Of a stretch of 25,616 bases of DNA, positions 22,613 to 25,616 are shown piece by piece. A program made the translations under genes and the position numbers. The DNA lies in the IMG/VR virus record IMGVR_UViG_3300044799_000457, positions 1 through 25,616 of that record. One strand, given 5' to 3'. The notes under the pieces are model-generated. The model was not told the origin of the DNA, ran no database searches, and worked only from the letters and a program-made list of their open reading frames with translations. Origin of the DNA: a virus. Every line of letters begins with the position of its first letter. The stretch's first letter is position 1.

Positions 22613-22641
22613 TTGACAAATAGGTAACCGGGAGTTACCTT
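22613..22641 (+). promoter_or_regulatory. Promoter/operator of the second regulator cassette
   Basis: TTGACA (22613-22618), 17-base spacer, TACCTT (22636-22641). A perfect 6-bp inverted repeat GGTAAC (22623-22628) and GTTACC (22634-22639), 5 bases apart, lies across the spacer and -10 box. It is a close copy of the promoter at 17321. The ATG of the XRE gene is only three bases after the -10 box, so the transcript would be leaderless, as for the lambda repressor made from PRM. Confidence 0.68.
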
Positions 22642-22644
22642 AAT

Positions 22645-22851
22645 ATGGGACGAACAAAAGGGCTCAGCAAGATGCTGAAGAAGCTCCGGGAAGGCAAGGG
22701 AATGACCCAAGCACAACTCGCCGAGAAGGCGGGCATCACCCGTGAATACATCACCATGCTGGAGAGCGGGGCGAAGGCCAATCCCTCTCTCGACGTGGCC
22801 GTGCGGCTGGCCAAGGCCCTGGGCGTGTCGATTGCCAACCTGGTGGAGTGA
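22645..22851 (+). CDS. Small XRE-family regulator
   Basis: This 68-aa protein is almost only a helix-turn-helix: LSKMLKKLREGKGMTQAQLAEKAGITREYITMLESGAKANPSLDVAVRLAKALGVSIANLVE. Helices 2 and 3 (QAQLAEKAG, REYITMLES) carry the DNA-reading surface. The start at 22645 lies just after the operator; an internal ATG (22672) is also possible and keeps the whole fold. Its operator is repeated in front of the topoisomerase VI-like operon, so this protein is the best candidate to control both. The next gene begins four bases after its stop and encodes a paralogue of the protein at 17539. Confidence 0.88.
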   Translation: MGRTKGLSKMLKKLREGKGMTQAQLAEKAGITREYITMLESGAKANPSLDVAVRLAKALGVSIANLVE

Positions 22852-22855
22852 CATC

Positions 22856-23131
22856 ATGGCCCCCCGCGTCCTCATCCCGCAGATCGTGGAGCCCAAACAG
22901 CCGGGCGACACCTTGCGGCAGTTCCGCGCCGCCCGTGACCGCGCCTACCGCCGGGCGACTGACCCCCTCTGGCCCCTTCGGGATCCCCGCGGCGCCATCC
23001 CGATGCGCGGGGCGTATGCGATGCCAGCCTCGGAGGCTGGGGCAGGCGTGAGGCGAGCGGTGGGAGAAGACGTGGCGCAGCTACGCTCAGAGCGGCGGAC
23101 TGGTAGACGTGGCCGGCCAGGAGGAGAGTAA
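22856..23131 (+). CDS. Small protein with GAIPMRGxYAMP motif (paralogue B)
   Basis: This 91-aa protein starts at ATG 22856; a longer frame to 22742 would lie inside the XRE gene. It reads MAPRVLIPQIVEP, a charged helix (RQFRAARDRAYRRATDPLWPL), GAIPMRGAYAMPAS and a basic tail. It is a diverged paralogue of the gene at 17539, sharing both ends of the conserved part and its place directly after a regulator gene. Third-position changes dominate in the motif, so selection is on the protein. Function unknown; the pairing with different regulators suggests an anti-regulator or a co-effector. Confidence 0.68.
   Translation: MAPRVLIPQIVEPKQPGDTLRQFRAARDRAYRRATDPLWPLRDPRGAIPMRGAYAMPASEAGAGVRRAVGEDVAQLRSERRTGRRGRPGGE
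23024..23040. repeat. Inverted repeat after the paralogue B motif
   Basis: CCAGCCTC (23024-23031), one base, GAGGCTGG (23033-23040): a perfect 8-bp inverted repeat. It begins within two codons after the AYAMP motif, and the 22-bp palindrome in paralogue A lies at a comparable place, although the two sequences are unrelated. Confidence 0.55.
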
Positions 23132-23134
23132 GAA

Positions 23135-23199
23135 CCCCCGCGTCAGCGTCACCTGACCGGGGGCATGGCCCACAACCCTCAACCCGAAAGGAGAGCATC
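23135..23199 (+). ncRNA. Hairpin leader repeat, copy 2
   Basis: The same hairpin as copy 1 (CCCCC and GTCAG pairing with CTGAC and GGGGG, 23135-23163) differs only in the terminal loop and keeps CATGGCCCACAACCC. It ends with GAAAGGAGAGCATC and ATG (23200). Conservation of both stem halves while the loop changes supports an RNA structure. Confidence 0.55.
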
Positions 23200-23445
23200 A
23201 TGGGCATTTAAAGTGTACCACGCAGGACCAAGCGATGCAACATCCTTTCATTCCCACGTGGCCTCGCATCGAAAGCCGCGAGAGCTCTCCGCATCATCCG
23301 GCGGTGGGACAAGATCGTCCTCCGACGGGCGGAGGAACTCGGGCGTGCCGATCCCTCGTGGCACGGACCAGGGACGTATGGCTTGCAGCACTACCTCGCG
23401 GCCTCGAACCCCAAGGCCGTTCCGGGGGTGCCGCTGTACGGGTAG
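23200..23445 (+). pseudogene. Interrupted gene behind leader copy 2
   Basis: The leader ends at ATG 23200, but the third codon is followed by TAA (23209-23211). The same frame then stays open to TAG at 23443-23445 and reads like a protein (LASKAARALRIIRRWDKIVLRRAEELGRADPSWHGPGTYGLQHYLAASNPKAVPGVPLYG). This suggests a gene of about 80 codons broken by a nonsense mutation. Alternatively, MGI is a true tiny leader peptide and the remainder is chance or uses another start. Confidence 0.4.
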
Positions 23446-23464
23446 CCCGGCCGATCGGGAACAA

Positions 23465-23535
23465 CAAGCCCCTGGCGGGTGCCTCCGTCCAGGGGCTTGC
23501 CCTTGCCCACAACCCCCAGCCTGAGAACGGGCATC
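23465..23535 (+). ncRNA. Hairpin leader repeat, copy 3 (diverged)
   Basis: An 11-bp perfect hairpin (CAAGCCCCTGG, 13-base loop, CCAGGGGCTTG; 23465-23499), unrelated in stem sequence to copies 1 and 2, is followed by CCCTT and then GCCCACAACCCCCAGCCTGAGAA, nearly the same box as copy 1. The ribosome binding site is decayed to AACGGG and the expected ATG reads ACG, so the copy looks no longer used for a start here. The next gene starts at 23605. Confidence 0.5.
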
Positions 23536-23604
23536 ACGAGCAGGCAGACGGTAGCACAGCCCCCCGCGCTTCGGGCGAGGCTGGGTGCGTTAGAGGAGGG
23601 TAAG

Positions 23605-23823
23605 ATGAAAGGGGCCAAGGTCGTGAAAACCGAGAACGGGTGGGAGCCTGCATTTTGGCAGGAGCATTTCGGCGAGTACGTGGTGGAGCCAGGGTTTGCC
23701 AAGCGCACAAAGCGGGAAGCCGAGGCAGCCCTTGCGGCGGACCTTGCCATTTCTGCTGCCTGCGTTGCGGCGGAGCGGCTCTATCAGGGACAGTACGCCT
23801 ACGCGGCGGGATACCACAACTGA
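23605..23823 (+). CDS. Small hypothetical protein before integrase
   Basis: This 72-aa protein starts at ATG 23605 after GAGGAGGG; upstream codons in frame run through the leader repeat and are rejected. It has ENGWEPAFWQEHFGEYVVEPGFAKRTKREAEAALAADLAISAACVAAERLY, with an aromatic-rich start and a helical end. Function unknown; genes beside integrases are often excisionases, but no helix-turn-helix is evident. Confidence 0.55.
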   Translation: MKGAKVVKTENGWEPAFWQEHFGEYVVEPGFAKRTKREAEAALAADLAISAACVAAERLYQGQYAYAAGYHN

Positions 23824-23918
23824 AATCGCCGTCGATCAACCGCGAATCTGGAGAGGAGGCCTAGGCGATGGCGCGGGGCTCGATCATTTGGCTGTCTCGG
23901 AACTGAAGGGAGGAGCCC

Positions 23919-25109
23919 ATGGGATACCTGTACCGGCGGATGTTCACGAAGGGAGAGCTGCCCGCCGTGGAGGGCCGGCGGGTTTGGTGCGCGCACCCCG
24001 AGCATGGGCAGAGCGACGCCTGCCCCGGGTGCGGCGCCACGTTCGGGAAGACCTGGTGGGTGAAATACTACGTGAACGGAAAGCCCGTCCGGGAGAGCAC
24101 GGAGACTGACAGCGAGACGAAGGCGCGCCGGATGCTGAAGGAGCGCGAGGGGCGCGTGGCCGGCGGGCAACCCCTGCTGCCCCGGGTGGACCGGATCCGC
24201 TATGAAGAGGCGGCGGCGGATCTGCGCCAGCACTACAGGGTGACGGGGGAGCGGAATCTCGAAGAGGCTGAATACCGGCTCGCACGCCTGGACGCCTTCT
24301 TTGCCCATCGGCGCCTGGCGAGCATCGGCCCTGCCGACGCCACCGCCTACGCCGCGCAGCGGCAAGGGGAGCAGGTTGCGAACGGGACCATCAATCGCGA
24401 GCTCGCCGTCCTCAGTCGCATGCTCCGGCTGGCATACGACAACAACAAGCTCCTGCGTCTCCCGCGCCTCCGGCACCTGGAGGAGGCCGCGCCCCGGTCG
24501 GGCTTCTTCGAGCGCGAGCAGTACGAGGCCGTGCGCCAGCACTTGCCCGAGGACCTCCAGGCGGCCGTGGCGATCGCCCACACCTTCGGCTGGCGGATGC
24601 AGAGCGAAGTCCTGATCTTGGAGCTTCGCCAGGTGGATCTCGAGGCGGGCACGATCCGGCTGGACCCCGGGGCGACGAAGAATGACGAGGGGCGCGTGGT
24701 CTATCTCACGCCCGAGCTCCGCGGCATGCTCACGGCCCAAGTCGCCCGCGTGATGGATCTCATGCGCGAGCGGGGCGCCGTGATCCCGTACCTCTTCCCG
24801 CACTTGACGGGCCGGCACCAGGGGCAGCGGCGGCGGGAGTTCCGGAAGGCCTGGAAGACGGCCTGCAAGCGGGCCGGGTGCCTGGGGATGCTCCAGCACG
24901 ACTTCCGCCGGACGGCCGTGCGGAACATGGTCAATGCCGGGATCCCCGAGCGGGTCGCCATGGCGGTGACCGGGCACAAGACCCGATCCATCTTCGACCG
25001 CTACCACATCGTGAGCCCCGGGGATCTCCAGGAGGCCTCCCGGCGGCTCGCCGAGACGTCCACGCCCACCGTGGCCTCGAGGCTTGACCGTGAACGACGG
25101 AGCATGTAG
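23919..25109 (+). CDS. int: Tyrosine recombinase/integrase with N-terminal zinc knuckle
   Basis: This 396-aa protein has the full catalytic set: R226 (FGWRMQSEV), K254 (GATKNDEGRVVYL), H327-xx-R330 (QHDFRR), H353 (TGHK) and nucleophile Y362 (FDRYHIVS). Residues 100-185 form a SAM-like core-binding domain. The N-terminal arm-binding part carries a cysteine/histidine group (C24, H26, H29, C35, C38 in WCAHPEHGQSDACPGC), an insertion not usual for phage integrases. GGGAGGAG precedes the ATG. It catalyses integration and excision at att sites and sits at the right end of the element, as expected. It is probably active. Confidence 0.93.
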   Translation: MGYLYRRMFTKGELPAVEGRRVWCAHPEHGQSDACPGCGATFGKTWWVKYYVNGKPVRESTETDSETKARRMLKEREGRVAGGQPLLPRVDRIRYEEAAADLRQHYRVTGERNLEEAEYRLARLDAFFAHRRLASIGPADATAYAAQRQGEQVANGTINRELAVLSRMLRLAYDNNKLLRLPRLRHLEEAAPRSGFFEREQYEAVRQHLPEDLQAAVAIAHTFGWRMQSEVLILELRQVDLEAGTIRLDPGATKNDEGRVVYLTPELRGMLTAQVARVMDLMRERGAVIPYLFPHLTGRHQGQRRREFRKAWKTACKRAGCLGMLQHDFRRTAVRNMVNAGIPERVAMAVTGHKTRSIFDRYHIVSPGDLQEASRRLAETSTPTVASRLDRERRSM

Positions 25110-25137
25110 TATGCCCCCGCTGTCCAACCCTGGGGTG

Positions 25138-25193
25138 CCTGTCACCGGAACCTCTCCCAAACTGGACGTGACGGGCACAATTTCGGGCACAAT
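25138..25193. repeat. Tandem CGGGCACAAT repeats with a distant GGTGACAGG copy, near right end
   Basis: CGGGCACAAT occurs at 25172-25181 and 25184-25193 with a 12-base period; CCTGTCACC (complement of the origin-region 9-mer) lies at 25138-25146. Such sites downstream of an integrase could be arm-type binding sites for the integrase or excisionase. A related GGCACAAT..GGGCACA pair lies inside the HTH gene at 7415-7431. The attachment core itself is not identified because no matching left-end repeat was found in the first bases of the window. Confidence 0.4.
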
Positions 25194-25259
25194 GACAGCA
25201 CCAGGGCAGGACGGACAAGAGCTAAGTAGCGGAAAAGACAGAATCAGGGGGCTGGTGGG

Positions 25260-25282
25260 CCTCTGGCCCTCTCGGCCAGAGG
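25260..25282 (+). terminator. Hairpin terminator after integrase
   Basis: A perfect 9-bp stem (CCTCTGGCC pairing with GGCCAGAGG) with a 5-base loop is followed by GCTGTTCTGTTC, a moderately T-rich stretch. It lies between the integrase and the next gene and probably ends element transcription. Confidence 0.6.
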
Positions 25283-25305
25283 GCTGTTCTGTTCCCGGGG
25301 TGACC

Positions 25306-25616
25306 ATGGAGACCATGCGGCTCTACTACCGAGACGGCTGCCCCGCCTGCGCCCAGGCGAGGGAGTTCCTCTCGCAGAAGCAGGTCCCCTACACCGCCCA
25401 CGATGTGGCCAGGCATCCCCTGAACGCGCAGGCGACGCTGGAGCTCGTCCGCCCCTGCCGCCGGTTCTTCGTGAAGGTGGGCGAGGACATCTTCATCTGG
25501 GACCGCGATCAGGAAGAGGTCCCGGAGGAGGCCCTGCGCCGCCACTTCGTGCATCTCGACGGCTTCATGCGCATCCCGGTCCTGATCGTGGGGACCACAG
25601 CCGTCCGTGGCTTCCT
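25306..25616 (+). CDS. Glutaredoxin-like protein, partial at window end
   Basis: The frame from ATG 25306 (or 25315) remains open to the window end (at least 103 residues). It reads MRLYYRDGCPACAQAREFLSQKQVPYTAHDVARHP, a thioredoxin-fold start with a CPAC redox centre, then a helix and PVLIVGTTAVRGF, the usual cis-proline-type segment before the last strand. Glutaredoxins reduce disulfides or transfer iron-sulfur clusters. It follows the terminator and is probably a host gene bordering the element. Confidence 0.7.
   Translation, partial: METMRLYYRDGCPACAQAREFLSQKQVPYTAHDVARHPLNAQATLELVRPCRRFFVKVGEDIFIWDRDQEEVPEEALRRHFVHLDGFMRIPVLIVGTTAVRGF

Noticed and set aside
23799-25316. Minus-strand frame of 505 codons opposite the integrase
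   Set aside because: It mirrors the integrase coding frame; the integrase has all catalytic residues.
1-25616. CRISPR array, tRNA or rRNA genes, diversity-generating retroelement
   Set aside because: No regularly spaced repeats, cloverleaf, reverse transcriptase motif or template/variable repeat pair was found by reading.

Overview
The window is almost entirely one integrated mobile element in a GC-rich bacterium. Start sites mostly carry strong GGAGG-type Shine-Dalgarno sequences and many genes are coupled by ATGA/GTGA overlaps, so the host is bacterial; the phylum cannot be fixed from the sequence alone. All genes read rightward except one small antisense gene. The right end is marked by a tyrosine recombinase (23919-25109), then a hairpin terminator and the start of a glutaredoxin-like gene that looks like host chromosome. 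The left boundary is not visible.

Layout. (1) 1-2607: a promoter with a dyad operator drives an XRE regulator and an ImmA/IrrE-like partner whose zinc-binding motif is altered, followed by a 457-aa unknown protein with an acidic linker and a C-terminal helix-turn-helix. (2) 2837-6845: small zinc-binding and unknown proteins, an HNH nuclease and a 709-aa Prim-Pol/ATPase replication protein. (3) 6846-7217: a non-coding AT-rich region with seven GGTGACA iteron-like repeats counting two in the end of the replication gene, a long imperfect hairpin, a palindrome and a G-rich tract; this is the best candidate replication origin. (4) 7339-15995: an excisionase-like HTH protein, a likely small terminase, a complete large terminase, a tail tape measure protein, a very short tail-tip (J-type) protein, a C39-like cysteine peptidase homologue and several small proteins. 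Portal, capsid, head protease and major tail genes are absent. (5) 16178-20465: a zinc-finger protein, a GIY-YIG nuclease, then an operon of a ribbon-helix-helix regulator, a small paralogous protein and a split topoisomerase VI-like pair (B then A subunit). (6) 20485-23823: a run of small unknown genes, a second regulator cassette (XRE plus a paralogue of the small protein), and three copies of a hairpin-plus-conserved-box leader. (7) Integrase and right flank.

How it may work. The element can probably integrate and excise (integrase, excisionase-like protein), start its own replication (Prim-Pol/ATPase and iterons) and resolve DNA topology or cut DNA with its own type IIB topoisomerase-like enzyme. 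It has DNA packaging and tail pieces but no visible capsid genes, so it may be a phage satellite, a reduced prophage, or a phage whose head genes lie elsewhere. The most novel part is the topoisomerase VI-like operon and its regulation: it shares an almost identical promoter/operator (TTGACA-N17-TACCTT with GTAACC/TTACC half-sites) and a paralogous small protein with the XRE cassette 5 kb downstream, suggesting one regulatory circuit.
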